Source: Streptomyces sp. SID8352
GTDB taxonomy: Bacteria > Actinomycetota > Actinomycetes > Streptomycetales > Streptomycetaceae
DNA: 64,000 bases
Direction of reading: 5' to 3'
Assembly (NCBI RefSeq): GCF_009862265.1
Contig: NZ_WWGX01000055.1
Coordinates: forward strand, 1-64,000
In this document: positions 8,561 to 17,328 of the stretch, one piece after another
Layout: the number at the start of each line of letters is the position of its first letter
How positions within the stretch are numbered: position 1 is the first letter of the stretch
The notes under the pieces: model-generated
The model's input: only the letters and a program-made list of their open reading frames with translations
The model's database searches: none
Told to the model about the DNA's origin: nothing
Made by a program: the position numbers and the translations under genes

Positions 8561-10441
8561 GTGGCGGGGGACGAGTTCGCGGAACTGCTGGGGGAGCTGA
8601 AGGAGCGCTCCGGGCTCAGCTACGGGACCCTGGGCAAGCGGCTGCACATGAGCGCCTCGACGCTGCACCGGTACGTCAAGGGGGAGGTCGTCCCCACCGA
8701 GTTCGCCCCGGCCGAACGCCTCGCCCGCCTGTGCCGGGCCACCCCGGACGAGGTCCTGGAACTCCACCGCCGCTGGCTGCGCGCGGACGCCCTGCGCGGG
8801 ATCAGGCCCCGGCCGGCGACACCGGGCGGCCCGGCGGGGGAGTCGGGCGCGGCCCCGGCGGAGCGCCGACGGGGCGACCCGGCGACCCCTGCGGCTCCGA
8901 CGCCTCCGGCTCCGATGTCCGCGGTTCCGACGTCTCCGGCTCCGACGCCTGCGGCTCCGATGTCCGCGGTTCCGACGTCTCCGGCTCCGACGCCTGCGGC
9001 TCCGATGTCCGCGGTTCCGACGTCTCCGGCTCCGACGCCTTCGGCTCCCATGTCCTCGGTTCCGGAGCCCTCGGCTCCCGCCTCCCCGGCGGTCGGCCCG
9101 GGCTCCGGCGCGGGCACGGCGGCGGTGTCCGGCCGGGCACCGGCGGCGGACGGCGCGGGAGCGGCGGACGGTACGGGTGAGGGGCGCACGGGGGAGGGGG
9201 ACCGTACGGCGGTGCCCGCGCACCCGGCGGTGCCCGCGCACCCGGCGGAGGCGGCCCCGGCGGAAGCCCCGGCTCCGGGCACCACTGCCCCCGCCCCCGG
9301 CCCCGGAGCGGTCCCCGCCGCCGCAGCCTCCGCACCGCCCCCGGCGGCCGACGTCCCGCCCGCGCCCCGGGGCGCCTCCGCGCCTCCGGCGGACGGGGCC
9401 GGGGCCCCGGCCCCGTCCGACGCCGTACGCCTGCCCCCGGGCACCCCCGCCCCCGACGTCACCCCGGACGCCGCGCACGCCGCCCGCTCCAGGGCCCGCC
9501 GCCGTGCTCCCCGGGCCGCCGCCTACGCCGCCGGGGGAGTCGTCGCCGTGGCCGCCGCCGTGGCGCTGGTGGTGAACCTGGTGTCGGGCGGCGGCACCCC
9601 GGGCGGGTCCACCGAGGCGGCCGGGGCCGCCTCCGCACGGGAGTCGGCGGTGCCGTCCCCCACCGAGGAGCACCGGACCGGGTCCGGCCGCACCACGCCG
9701 TCCTCCGCCCCGTCCGCGCCCTCCTCGCCGCCGGACCGGACCGGGACGGGATCGCCGTCCGCCTCCGGGACCGCGGGGGAGCGGGGACCGGCCGCCCCGC
9801 CCGGCGGCGCCCCCTCGTCCTCCGCCACCGCCGCGCGCGGCCCGCTCCTCGCCGTCTCCACCACCCCCTTCGCCTGGGACTCCCCCTGCGACCAGTCCTT
9901 CCTGGTCGACCGCAGTCCGCGCAACGTGCCGCCGCCGCCCGCCCAGCAGGACGCGGTCGGCTGGGCCGCTGCCCTCGGCGCGGTGGCCGCCGACAGCCAG
10001 ATGGTCGTCCTCACGGTGCAGGGCACCGGCGCGGACACCGTGGTGCTCGGCGGACTGCACGCGCGGGTGGTCAGCAGCGGGCCGCCGCTGGACTGGCGGC
10101 AGTACGCGATGGGCAGCGGCTGCGGCGGCGGGGTCGGCACGACCTCCTTCGACGTCTCCCTCGACCTGGGCAACCCGCCGGTGAAGCCCATCGGCGGCCA
10201 GCGCGACTTCCCCTACAAGGTCAGCGAGTCCGACCCCGAGGTGTTCCGGGTCACCGCGCACACCAGCGGCCACGACGTCCGCTGGTATCTGGAGCTGGAC
10301 TGGTCCAGCGGCACCCGCCGGGGCACCCTGCGCGTCGACGACCACGGCCGGCCCTTCCGCACCAGCGCCTCGCGCACCCCGGCCTACTACGGCTATCCGC
10401 TCGGCGCGGACTCCTCCTGGCAGTGGTTCTCCGGCACCTGA
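8561..10441 (+). CDS. Membrane-anchored XRE-family regulator with extracytoplasmic C-terminal domain
   Basis: 626 residues. Residues ~3-60 form an XRE helix-turn-helix (ERSGLSYGTLGKRLHMSASTLHRYVKGE). A very long Ala/Pro-rich linker (~90-310) includes three exact or near-exact 45-bp repeats. A basic segment then leads to one membrane helix near residues 320-345 (GGVVAVAAAVALVVNLV), and the ~190 C-terminal residues are predicted outside the cell. This is a one-component, membrane-tethered regulator layout; ligand and target are unknown. The start is GTG 8561 with GGGAGAG ~5 nt upstream; an in-frame ATG at 8528 is possible. It is divergent from the DUF4232 lipoprotein gene. Confidence 0.72.
   Translation: MAGDEFAELLGELKERSGLSYGTLGKRLHMSASTLHRYVKGEVVPTEFAPAERLARLCRATPDEVLELHRRWLRADALRGIRPRPATPGGPAGESGAAPAERRRGDPATPAAPTPPAPMSAVPTSPAPTPAAPMSAVPTSPAPTPAAPMSAVPTSPAPTPSAPMSSVPEPSAPASPAVGPGSGAGTAAVSGRAPAADGAGAADGTGEGRTGEGDRTAVPAHPAVPAHPAEAAPAEAPAPGTTAPAPGPGAVPAAAASAPPPAADVPPAPRGASAPPADGAGAPAPSDAVRLPPGTPAPDVTPDAAHAARSRARRRAPRAAAYAAGGVVAVAAAVALVVNLVSGGGTPGGSTEAAGAASARESAVPSPTEEHRTGSGRTTPSSAPSAPSSPPDRTGTGSPSASGTAGERGPAAPPGGAPSSSATAARGPLLAVSTTPFAWDSPCDQSFLVDRSPRNVPPPPAQQDAVGWAAALGAVAADSQMVVLTVQGTGADTVVLGGLHARVVSSGPPLDWRQYAMGSGCGGGVGTTSFDVSLDLGNPPVKPIGGQRDFPYKVSESDPEVFRVTAHTSGHDVRWYLELDWSSGTRRGTLRVDDHGRPFRTSASRTPAYYGYPLGADSSWQWFSGT
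8911..9045 (+). repeat. Three 45-bp tandem repeats inside the XRE regulator gene
   Basis: Units begin at 8911, 8956 and 9001. Each encodes 15 residues rich in Ala, Pro, Ser and Thr. Copies are nearly identical in DNA, so they are recent and probably vary in number between strains. Confidence 0.85.
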
Positions 10442-10500
10442 CCCGGCGCCCGGCATCCGGCACCTGACCCGGCGCCCGGCATCCGGTACCTGACCCGGCA
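10435..10500 (+). repeat. 26-bp tandem repeats spanning the stop codon of the XRE gene
   Basis: Two full copies (10435-10460 and 10461-10486) and a partial third of a unit beginning CACCTGACCCGGCGCCCGGC. The first copy contains the TGA stop at 10439-10441 and each later copy repeats that TGA. The duplication therefore extends from the end of the coding region into the 3' flank. Confidence 0.8.
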
Positions 10501-10685
10501 CCCGGGGCGCCCGACCCGGCTCCCCGCGGCGCGCACCCGCCCGTCCTGGACACGCCCCGCCCGTCCGGGGTTCCGTCCCGCCGGGCGCCCACCGCTCGTC
10601 AGGGGGATGCCGGGAAAGCGTCAAGTCCCTTGGGGAGCTAGGTTGTTGGCGACGCCCCACCACCCCCCTCGGTCAGGAGACGCCC

Positions 10686-11588
10686 ATGCCCGGTGACGCC
10701 CTCAGCCACGACCCCGCGGAGCTGCGGAGGAGGATCGACAGCGGCAGGGCGCACCCCGCGCGCGTCTACGACGTCTTCCTCGGCGGCAAGGACCACTACC
10801 CCGCCGACCTCGACGCGGCCGCCGCCGCGCTCGCGGCCAACCCCCGCGGCTACCTCGACGTCCGGCACAACCGGGACTTCCTGCGCCGCGCCGTGACCGT
10901 GCTCGCGCGGGAGGAGGGCATCGGGCAGTTCCTCGACATCGGCACCGGGCTGCCCACCGCCGAGAACGTCCACCAGATCGCCCAGCGCATCCGCCCCGAC
11001 TCCCGCGTGGTCTACGTCGACAACGACCCGGTGGTCCTCGCCCACGCCCGCGCCCTGCTCACCAGTGGACCCGAGGGGTGCACCGACTACGTCGACGCCG
11101 ACCTCGCCGACCCGGCCCGCATCCTCGAACAGGCCGCCCGGACACTGGACTTCGACCGGCCGATCGCCCTGTGCCTGGTCGCCGTGCTGCACTTCGTCGA
11201 GAACGGGCGGGCCTACCCGATCGTCCGCGAGCTCGTCGACGCTCTGCCGCCGGGCAGCCGGGTGGTCCTCAGCCACCTCACCGAGGACCTCAACCCGGAG
11301 AACGTCCGCGCCGTCCAGCGGACGTACACGGAGCGGGGGTTCACCTTCGTCCTGCGCACCCGCGCGGAGGTGGGGCGCTTCCTCACGGAGAACGGGCTGA
11401 CCGTGACGGAGCCGGGGGTCGTCCCCGTCCACCACTGGCGCCCCGACCACGCCGCCCCGGTGCCCGAGCGGCCGGGGAAGGCGTACCTGGCGAAGCTGGA
11501 GGAGATCGAGAAGGTCCGCTACCGGGGCATCGACGACGCGACGGACGCCGACATCAACGTCTACGGCGCGCTGGCCGCGAAGAACTGA
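10686..11588 (+). CDS. DUF574-type SAM-dependent methyltransferase
   Basis: 300 residues of the large Streptomyces methyltransferase family (Methyltransf_19/DUF574). Diagnostic features are the N-terminal RVYDVFLGGKDHYPAD, the SAM-binding motif FLDIGTGLPTAENVHQIAQ (~residues 81-99), VVYVDNDPVVLAHA and LVAVLHFV. A substrate cannot be inferred; these paralogues are numerous and mostly uncharacterised. The ATG has AGGAGA 6 nt upstream. It stands alone, transcribed in the same direction as the aminotransferase but 374 nt away from it. Confidence 0.85.
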   Translation: MPGDALSHDPAELRRRIDSGRAHPARVYDVFLGGKDHYPADLDAAAAALAANPRGYLDVRHNRDFLRRAVTVLAREEGIGQFLDIGTGLPTAENVHQIAQRIRPDSRVVYVDNDPVVLAHARALLTSGPEGCTDYVDADLADPARILEQAARTLDFDRPIALCLVAVLHFVENGRAYPIVRELVDALPPGSRVVLSHLTEDLNPENVRAVQRTYTERGFTFVLRTRAEVGRFLTENGLTVTEPGVVPVHHWRPDHAAPVPERPGKAYLAKLEEIEKVRYRGIDDATDADINVYGALAAKN

Positions 11589-11949
11589 CCCTTCCGGCAC
11601 GGCAGGGGCGCCGGCGCGGGCCCGGATACGGACAGGGCCCGGACACGGGCGCGGGGGCACGGGAATGGCACAGGAGCCGGGCGCGGGCACGGACACAGGT
11701 ACCGGCCGGATACGAGCACGGGCAGCGGCCCGGCCCACGGCGGCGCTTACGGGCAGCGGTCCGGCCCACGGCGGCGCGCACGGGGACCGGCGTGTGGCAC
11801 GGGCACCGGCCCCGGGCCGCCCGCGCGCCGGGCCGCACCCTCCCGTTGCCGCGGTGCGCCGCCGCACCGCGCCACGCCGCCTCCGGCTGCCCTGTCCCGC
11901 CCGGCGTCCGCATCCCGAAATGGGCGCGTGTACACGGCATCCGTCTCTC
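11589..11949. other. Intergenic region with a duplicated 31-bp segment
   Basis: GC-rich, with two copies of a 31-bp unit (starting near 11718 and 11749, ACGGGCAGCGGCCCGGCCCA...). No gene with a ribosome site or domain was seen. Confidence 0.5.
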
Positions 11950-11962
11950 TAGGCTGCGGCCC
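11950..11962 (+). promoter_or_regulatory. Candidate -10 (TAGGCT) for a leaderless aminotransferase transcript
   Basis: TAGGCT at 11950-11955 is followed by 7 nt and the ATG, with no ribosome site, the leaderless arrangement. The same hexamer and spacing recur before other genes in this window. Confidence 0.5.
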
Positions 11963-13177
11963 ATGACCGTGACCCCGGACGCCTCCGCCCCCGTTGCCCC
12001 CCTGCCCCCGCTCGCCGCGCGTGCCCGCTCCGTCGGGGGGTCGCCGGTCCGGGACATCCTCGCGGTCACCGCCCGCCCCGAGGTGATCAACTTCGCGGGC
12101 GGGCTGCCCGCCCCCGAGCTGTTCGACACCGAGGGGATAGCCGCCGCCTACCGGGCCGTCCTCGCCGGGCAGCCGGAGCGGGCGCTGCAGTACTCCACCA
12201 CCGAGGGCGAACCGGTGCTGCGCGCCGCGCTCGCCGACCGCACCACCGCCCGGGGCCTGCCCACCGGCCCCGACGACATCCTCGTCACCACCGGTTCGCA
12301 GCAGGCCCTGTCGCTGCTGTCCACCGCCCTGCTGGAGCCCGGCGACACCGTCCTCGTCGAGGACCCGTGCTACCTGGCCGCCCTCCAGGCCTTCGGTCTT
12401 GCCGGGGCCCGCGTCGTCGCGGTGCCCGGGGACGCGGACGGGGTGGACCCGGAGGCGCTGGCGGAGCTGGTGGTGCGCGAGCGGCCCAAGCTGCTCTACA
12501 CCGTGCCCACCTTCCAGAACCCGACCGGCCGCACCATGCCCGCCGGGCGCCGGGCCGCCGTGGCCGGTGTCGCCGCGCGCCACGGGCTCTGGATCGTCGA
12601 GGACGACCCCTACGGGGAGCTGCGCTTCGAGGGTGCCCGGGTGCCCTGGCTCGCCGCCCAGGACGGCGCGCGGGACCGGACCGTGCTGCTCGGCTCCTTC
12701 TCCAAGGTCATGGCGCCCGGCCTGCGGCTCGGCTGGCTGCGCGCGCCCGCCGGGCTGCGCCGGGCCTGCGCGGTCGCCAAGCAGGCCGCCGACCTGCACA
12801 CCCCCACCGTCAACCAGCTCGCCGCCGCCCGCTATCTCGCGGACAGTGATCTGGACGCCCATGTGGCCCGGGTCGCCGCCGCCTACGGGGCCCGCCGGGA
12901 CGCCATGCTGGCGGGTCTCCCCGAGGCCCTCCCCGAGGGCTCCGCCTGGACCCGGCCCGAGGGTGGCATGTTCCTCTGGGCCCGGCTGCCCGACGGGTAC
13001 GACACCACCGCCCTGCTGCCCGGGGTGGTCCGGCACGACGTGGCGTACGTCCCCGGCGCCCCCTTCCACTCGGGCGAGCCCGACCGGGCCACCCTGCGGC
13101 TGTGCTACGTCACCCAGACGCCGGAGGAGATTGCGGAGGGACTGCGGCGCCTCGGCGCGGGCCTGCGCGCCGCCTGA
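11963..13177 (+). CDS. PLP-dependent aminotransferase, 2-aminoadipate aminotransferase / MocR-like class I
   Basis: 404 residues of fold type I. Visible blocks are INFAGGLPAPELF, LQYSTTEGEPVLRAAL, TTGSQQALSL, EDPCYLAAL, YTVPTFQNPTGRTM, VEDDPYGELRF and the PLP-lysine segment LGSFSKVMAPGLRLGW. This is the LysN/KAT-like subgroup, which transaminates 2-aminoadipate, aromatic or branched amino acids with 2-oxoglutarate. It has no N-terminal GntR domain, so it is an enzyme and not a MocR regulator. The start is fixed by a -10-like TAGGCT seven bases upstream. It is convergent with argS. Confidence 0.9.
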   Translation: MTVTPDASAPVAPLPPLAARARSVGGSPVRDILAVTARPEVINFAGGLPAPELFDTEGIAAAYRAVLAGQPERALQYSTTEGEPVLRAALADRTTARGLPTGPDDILVTTGSQQALSLLSTALLEPGDTVLVEDPCYLAALQAFGLAGARVVAVPGDADGVDPEALAELVVRERPKLLYTVPTFQNPTGRTMPAGRRAAVAGVAARHGLWIVEDDPYGELRFEGARVPWLAAQDGARDRTVLLGSFSKVMAPGLRLGWLRAPAGLRRACAVAKQAADLHTPTVNQLAAARYLADSDLDAHVARVAAAYGARRDAMLAGLPEALPEGSAWTRPEGGMFLWARLPDGYDTTALLPGVVRHDVAYVPGAPFHSGEPDRATLRLCYVTQTPEEIAEGLRRLGAGLRAA

Positions 13178-13571
13178 CCCCGCCGCACGGCACCCCCGCC
13201 GGCACGCCCCCGCGCCCGTACCGTGCACTGCCCGTCCCGGTCCCGTCCAGGCCTCCCGCACCCGCCCCTCGGCCACCCGCACCCGCCCCGAGCCCGTCCC
13301 CGTCCCGGCATCCCGCCCGCACTCGCACCCGCCCCGCGCACGGACCGCCCCCGGCCGCCCGGTGCCCACGCGCGCACCCCGCGCTCACCCTCCGCCGCCC
13401 CGGCCGGCCCCGGAACGTGCCGCGGCCCGCCCCTCCCCTCGGGGGAAGGACGGGCCACGCGGTGCTCCCGGGGACTGCGTCGGGCCGGTCCCATGGGGCC
13501 GCGGGGGCGGAGCGCGGGGCTGCTACGGGCCGACGGACCGGTGTGGGGCGGACCGGTGTGCGGCGGGTTGG
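13178..13571. other. Convergent intergenic region (aminotransferase / argS)
   Basis: 394 bp of C-rich low-complexity sequence with CACCCGCACCCGCCCC-like strings and a 15-bp direct repeat (GACCGGTGTGGGGCG, then GACCGGTGTGCGGCG) near 13538-13567, just before the argS stop. No convincing hairpin or gene was seen. Confidence 0.45.
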
Positions 13572-15338
13572 TCAGAGTCGCTCGGGTGTCCTGATGCCCA
13601 GCAGGCCCATGCCCCGGTGGAGGGTGCGGGCGGTCAGGTCGACCAGGAAGAGCCGGTTCTCCGTCTGCTCCGGGGTGTCGGCCTTCAGCACGCTGCACTG
13701 GTCGTAGAAGGTCGTCAGCAGCGAGGCGAGCTGGTAGAGGTACGCCGCCAGCTTGTGCGGCTCGTAGGACGCGGCCACCTCCAGCACCGTCTCGCCGAAC
13801 TGGTCGAGGTGCAGTCCCAGCGCGCGCTCCGCCGGGGCCAGCGCCAGCTCCGGGCGGGGCACCGGGCGGGCCTCGCCGGACTTGCGCAGGATCGACTGGA
13901 CCCGGGCGTAGGCGTACTGGAGGTAGACGGAGGTGTCGCCGTTGAGCGAGACCATCTGGTCCAGGTCGAACTTGTAGTCCCGCACGGCGGAGGTCGACAG
14001 GTCGGCGTACTTCACGGCGCCGATGCCCACGTGGCGGCCGTTCTCCACGATCTCCGTCTCGGACAGGCCCACCTTCCCGGCCTTGTCCCGCACCACGGCC
14101 GTGGCGCGCTGCACCGCCTCGTCGAGGAGGTCCTCCAGCTTGACGCTCACGCCCTCGCGGGTCTTGAACGGCTTGCCGTCCTTGCCGAGGATCGTGCCGA
14201 ACGCGAGCTGGTGCGCGGTCACCCCCTCGCCGAGCCAGCCGGCCCGGCGGGCGGTCTCGAAGACCATCCGGAAGTGCAGCGACTGCCGTGAGTCCACCAC
14301 GTAGAGCAGGGTGTCCGCCTTCAGCCCGAAGACCCGGTCGCGGATGGCCGACAGGTCCGTGGCCGCGTAGCCGTAGCCGCCGTCGGACTTCTGCACGATC
14401 AGCGGGACCGGCTTGCCGTCCGGGCCCTTGATGTCCTCGAAGAAGACGCACAGCGCGCCCTCCGAGCGCACCGCGACGCCCGACTCCTCCAGCAGCCGGC
14501 AGGTCTCCGCCAGCATGTCGTTGTACCCGGACTCGCCGACGATGTCGGGGTCGCGGACCTCCATGTCCAGCTTCTCGAAGACGGAGAAGAAGTAGATCTT
14601 CGACTCGTCGACGAACTTCTGCCAGGCGGCCAGCGTCGCGGGGTCGCCCGCCTGGAGGTCCACCACCCGGCGCCGCGCCCGGGTCTTGAACTCCTCGTCG
14701 GAGTCGAACAGCCTCCGCGCCGCCTTGTAGAGGCGGTCCAGGTTGGACATCGCCTCCTCGCCGGAGACCGCGCCGGAGTGGTCCAGCTCGCCCGGGTGCT
14801 CGTCCAGGTACTGGATGAGCATGCCGAACTGGGTGCCCCAGTCGCCGATGTGGTGGCGCCGCACCACGCTCTCGCCGGTGAACTCCAGGAGCTGCACCAG
14901 GGAGTCGCCGATCACCGCGGACCGCAGGTGGCCGACGTGCATCTCCTTCGCCACGTTCGGCTGGGCGTAGTCGATGACCGTGGTGCCGGGGCGCGCGGCG
15001 TTCGGGACGCCGAGGCGGCCGGTGCCGTCCGCGTACCGCTCGGCCAGGTTCGCGGTGATCGCCCGGTCCGCGATGGTCAGGTTGAGGAAGCCGGGACCGG
15101 AGACCTCGGCCCGCTCGATCACCTCGCCGGTGGTCAGGCGGCCGACGACCTCGGCGGCCAGCTCCCGCGGGTTGGCCCCGGCCTTCTTGGCCAGCGCCAG
15201 GATGCCGTTGGCCTGGTAGTCCGCCCGGTCGCTGCGTCGCAGCAGCGGGTCCGCGCCGGCCGCCTCCGGCCGGGTGGCCGTCAGGGCGGACGCGAGCTGC
15301 TGCTGGACGGAGTCGCTGAGGGACGTGACCGAGGCCAT
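13572..15338 (-). CDS. argS: Arginyl-tRNA synthetase
   Basis: 588 residues, full-length class I synthetase. An N-terminal additional domain is followed by the HIGH-type motif in EMHVGHLRSAVIGDS (~residue 130), a KMSKS-equivalent region near GKPFKTREGVSV, and a C-terminal DALR anticodon-binding domain (VYLQYAYARVQSILRKSG, ending LGIRTPERL). It charges tRNA-Arg in the cytoplasm. ATG 15338 is preferred because it begins the family N-terminus MASVTSLSDSVQQQL. It is divergent from lysS over ~160 bp. Confidence 0.97.
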   Translation of the reverse strand: MASVTSLSDSVQQQLASALTATRPEAAGADPLLRRSDRADYQANGILALAKKAGANPRELAAEVVGRLTTGEVIERAEVSGPGFLNLTIADRAITANLAERYADGTGRLGVPNAARPGTTVIDYAQPNVAKEMHVGHLRSAVIGDSLVQLLEFTGESVVRRHHIGDWGTQFGMLIQYLDEHPGELDHSGAVSGEEAMSNLDRLYKAARRLFDSDEEFKTRARRRVVDLQAGDPATLAAWQKFVDESKIYFFSVFEKLDMEVRDPDIVGESGYNDMLAETCRLLEESGVAVRSEGALCVFFEDIKGPDGKPVPLIVQKSDGGYGYAATDLSAIRDRVFGLKADTLLYVVDSRQSLHFRMVFETARRAGWLGEGVTAHQLAFGTILGKDGKPFKTREGVSVKLEDLLDEAVQRATAVVRDKAGKVGLSETEIVENGRHVGIGAVKYADLSTSAVRDYKFDLDQMVSLNGDTSVYLQYAYARVQSILRKSGEARPVPRPELALAPAERALGLHLDQFGETVLEVAASYEPHKLAAYLYQLASLLTTFYDQCSVLKADTPEQTENRLFLVDLTARTLHRGMGLLGIRTPERL

Positions 15339-15500
15339 GGAGGGGTGCCGTTCTGCTCGGGTTCGGGGGAGTACCTACGAGAGCCGAGTATCCCACGCGG
15401 GCAAAAGCGGTTTTCGCGGATGCGGCCCGGGCTGGGAGAATGGGGCGGCCGGCCGTGCGACCGTACCGGCCGCCCGAACAGAAAGAAGGACGTGCCGATC

Positions 15501-17234
15501 GTGGCTCAGAGCACAGAGACCACCGACTGGGTCTCCCGTTTCGCGGACGAGGTCATCGCCGAGTCGGAGCGTCGTGCCCCGGGCAAACCTGTGGTCGTCG
15601 CGTCCGGTCTCTCCCCGTCCGGCCCCATCCACCTGGGCAACCTGCGCGAGGTCATGACCCCGCACCTCGTCGCCGACGAGATCCGCCGCCGCGGCCACAC
15701 GGTCCGGCACCTGATCTCCTGGGACGACTACGACCGCTACCGCAAGGTGCCGGGCGGGGTGGAGGGCGTCGACGCGTCCTGGGCCGAGCACATCGGCAAG
15801 CCGCTGACCTCGGTGCCCGCCCCCGAGGGCTCCCCCCACGCCAACTGGGCCGAGCACTTCAGGGCGGCCATGGTCGGCGCGCTCGCGGAGCTGGGCGTCG
15901 AGTTCGACGGGATCAGCCAGACCGCCCAGTACACCTCGGGCGTCTACCGCGAGCAGATCCTGCACGCCATGCGGCACCGCGCCGACATCGACGCCGTGCT
16001 CGCCCAGTACCGGACCAAGCCGAAGGCGGCCGGGAAGAAGGGCCAGAAGCCCGTCGACGAGGCCGAGCTGGAGGCCGCCGAGGGCTCCGGCGCCGCCGCC
16101 GAGGACGACGGCAGCTCCGGCTCCGCCGGGTACTTCCCGTACAAGCCGTTCTGCGGCAACTGCGGCAAGGACCTCACCACGGTCACCTCCTACGACGACG
16201 ACTCCACGGAGCTGACCTACGCCTGCGGCGAGTGCGGCTTCTCCGAGACGGTGCGCCTCAGCGAGTTCAACCGGGGCAAGCTGGTCTGGAAGGTCGACTG
16301 GCCCATGCGCTGGGCCTACGAGGGCGTGGTCTTCGAGCCCAGCGGCGTCGACCACTCCTCGCCCGGCTCGTCCTTCCAGGTCGGCGGGCAGATCGTCGGC
16401 ATCTTCGGCGGCGAGCAGCCCATCGGCCCGATGTACGCCTTCGTGGGCATCAGCGGCATGGCCAAGATGTCCTCGTCCAAGGGCGGGGTGCCCACCCCGG
16501 CGGACGCGCTGGAGATCATGGAGCCGCAGCTCCTGCGCTGGCTCTACGCCCGCCGCCGCCCCAACCAGTCCTTCAAGATCGCCTTCGACCAGGAGATCCA
16601 GCGGCTCTACGACGAGTGGGACCGCCTCGACGCCAAGGTCGCGGACGGCAGCGCGCTGCCCGCCGACGTCGCGGCCCACTCCCGGGCCGTGCGCACCGCC
16701 GCCGCCGAGCTGCCCCGCACGCCCCGGCCGCTGCCGTACCGGACGCTGGCCTCCGTCGCGGACATCACCGCGGGCAACGAGAAGCAGGCGGAGCGCATCC
16801 TCGGCGAGCTGGACCCGGCGCACCCGCTGGCCTCCCTCGACGAGGCGCGCCCCCGGTACGACAGGGCGGAGGCGTGGATCAACACCCATGTCCCCGCCGA
16901 CCAGCGCACCGTCGTCCGGGAGGTGCCGGACGCGGAGCTGCTGGGCTCCCTCGACGAGGAGGGCCGCGAGTCGGTGCGGCTGCTGCTCGACGGGCTCGCG
17001 GAGCACTGGTCGCTGGACGGGCTGACCCACCTCGTCTACGGCGTGCCCAAGGTCCGGGCCGGGTTCTCCGCCGACGCCACGCCCAAGGAGCTGCCGCCGG
17101 AGATCAAGACCGCCCAGCGGACCTTCTTCGCGCTGCTCTACCACCTGCTGGTCGGTCGTGACACCGGCCCGCGGCTGCCCACGCTGCTGCTGGCGGTGGG
17201 CCAGGAGCGGGTGCGCACGCTGCTCGGGGGGTAG
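15501..17234 (+). CDS. lysS: Lysyl-tRNA synthetase, class I
   Basis: 577 residues of the archaeal-type class I LysRS found in some bacteria, not the common class II enzyme. The HIGH-type motif is PSGPIHLGNLRE and the KMSKS motif is KMSSSKGG (~residue 325). A zinc-ribbon-like pair of CxxC motifs (CGNCGKDL and CGECGF) lies between. An Ala/Glu-rich insert of about 40 residues near 175-210 precedes it. The start is GTG 15501, with AAGAAGGA about 10 nt upstream; the GTG at 15492 is too close to that site. Divergent argS and convergent DUF2637 genes flank it. Confidence 0.95.
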   Translation: MAQSTETTDWVSRFADEVIAESERRAPGKPVVVASGLSPSGPIHLGNLREVMTPHLVADEIRRRGHTVRHLISWDDYDRYRKVPGGVEGVDASWAEHIGKPLTSVPAPEGSPHANWAEHFRAAMVGALAELGVEFDGISQTAQYTSGVYREQILHAMRHRADIDAVLAQYRTKPKAAGKKGQKPVDEAELEAAEGSGAAAEDDGSSGSAGYFPYKPFCGNCGKDLTTVTSYDDDSTELTYACGECGFSETVRLSEFNRGKLVWKVDWPMRWAYEGVVFEPSGVDHSSPGSSFQVGGQIVGIFGGEQPIGPMYAFVGISGMAKMSSSKGGVPTPADALEIMEPQLLRWLYARRRPNQSFKIAFDQEIQRLYDEWDRLDAKVADGSALPADVAAHSRAVRTAAAELPRTPRPLPYRTLASVADITAGNEKQAERILGELDPAHPLASLDEARPRYDRAEAWINTHVPADQRTVVREVPDAELLGSLDEEGRESVRLLLDGLAEHWSLDGLTHLVYGVPKVRAGFSADATPKELPPEIKTAQRTFFALLYHLLVGRDTGPRLPTLLLAVGQERVRTLLGG

Positions 17235-17248
17235 CGGCCGCGCGAGCG

Positions 17249-17292
17249 GACGAGGAGGGCGCCCGGCGGTCGTGCCGGGCGCCCTCCTCGTC
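17249..17292. terminator. Bidirectional terminator between lysS and the DUF2637 gene
   Basis: A perfect 19-bp inverted repeat (17249-17267 and 17274-17292) with a 6-nt loop, 14 nt after the lysS stop and before the convergent stop at 17329. It is strong, GC-rich and symmetric, so it can act in both directions. Confidence 0.85.
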
Positions 17293-17328
17293 GTCGTGGT
17301 CCCGCGGCCCCGTCGCACGGGGGCGCGC

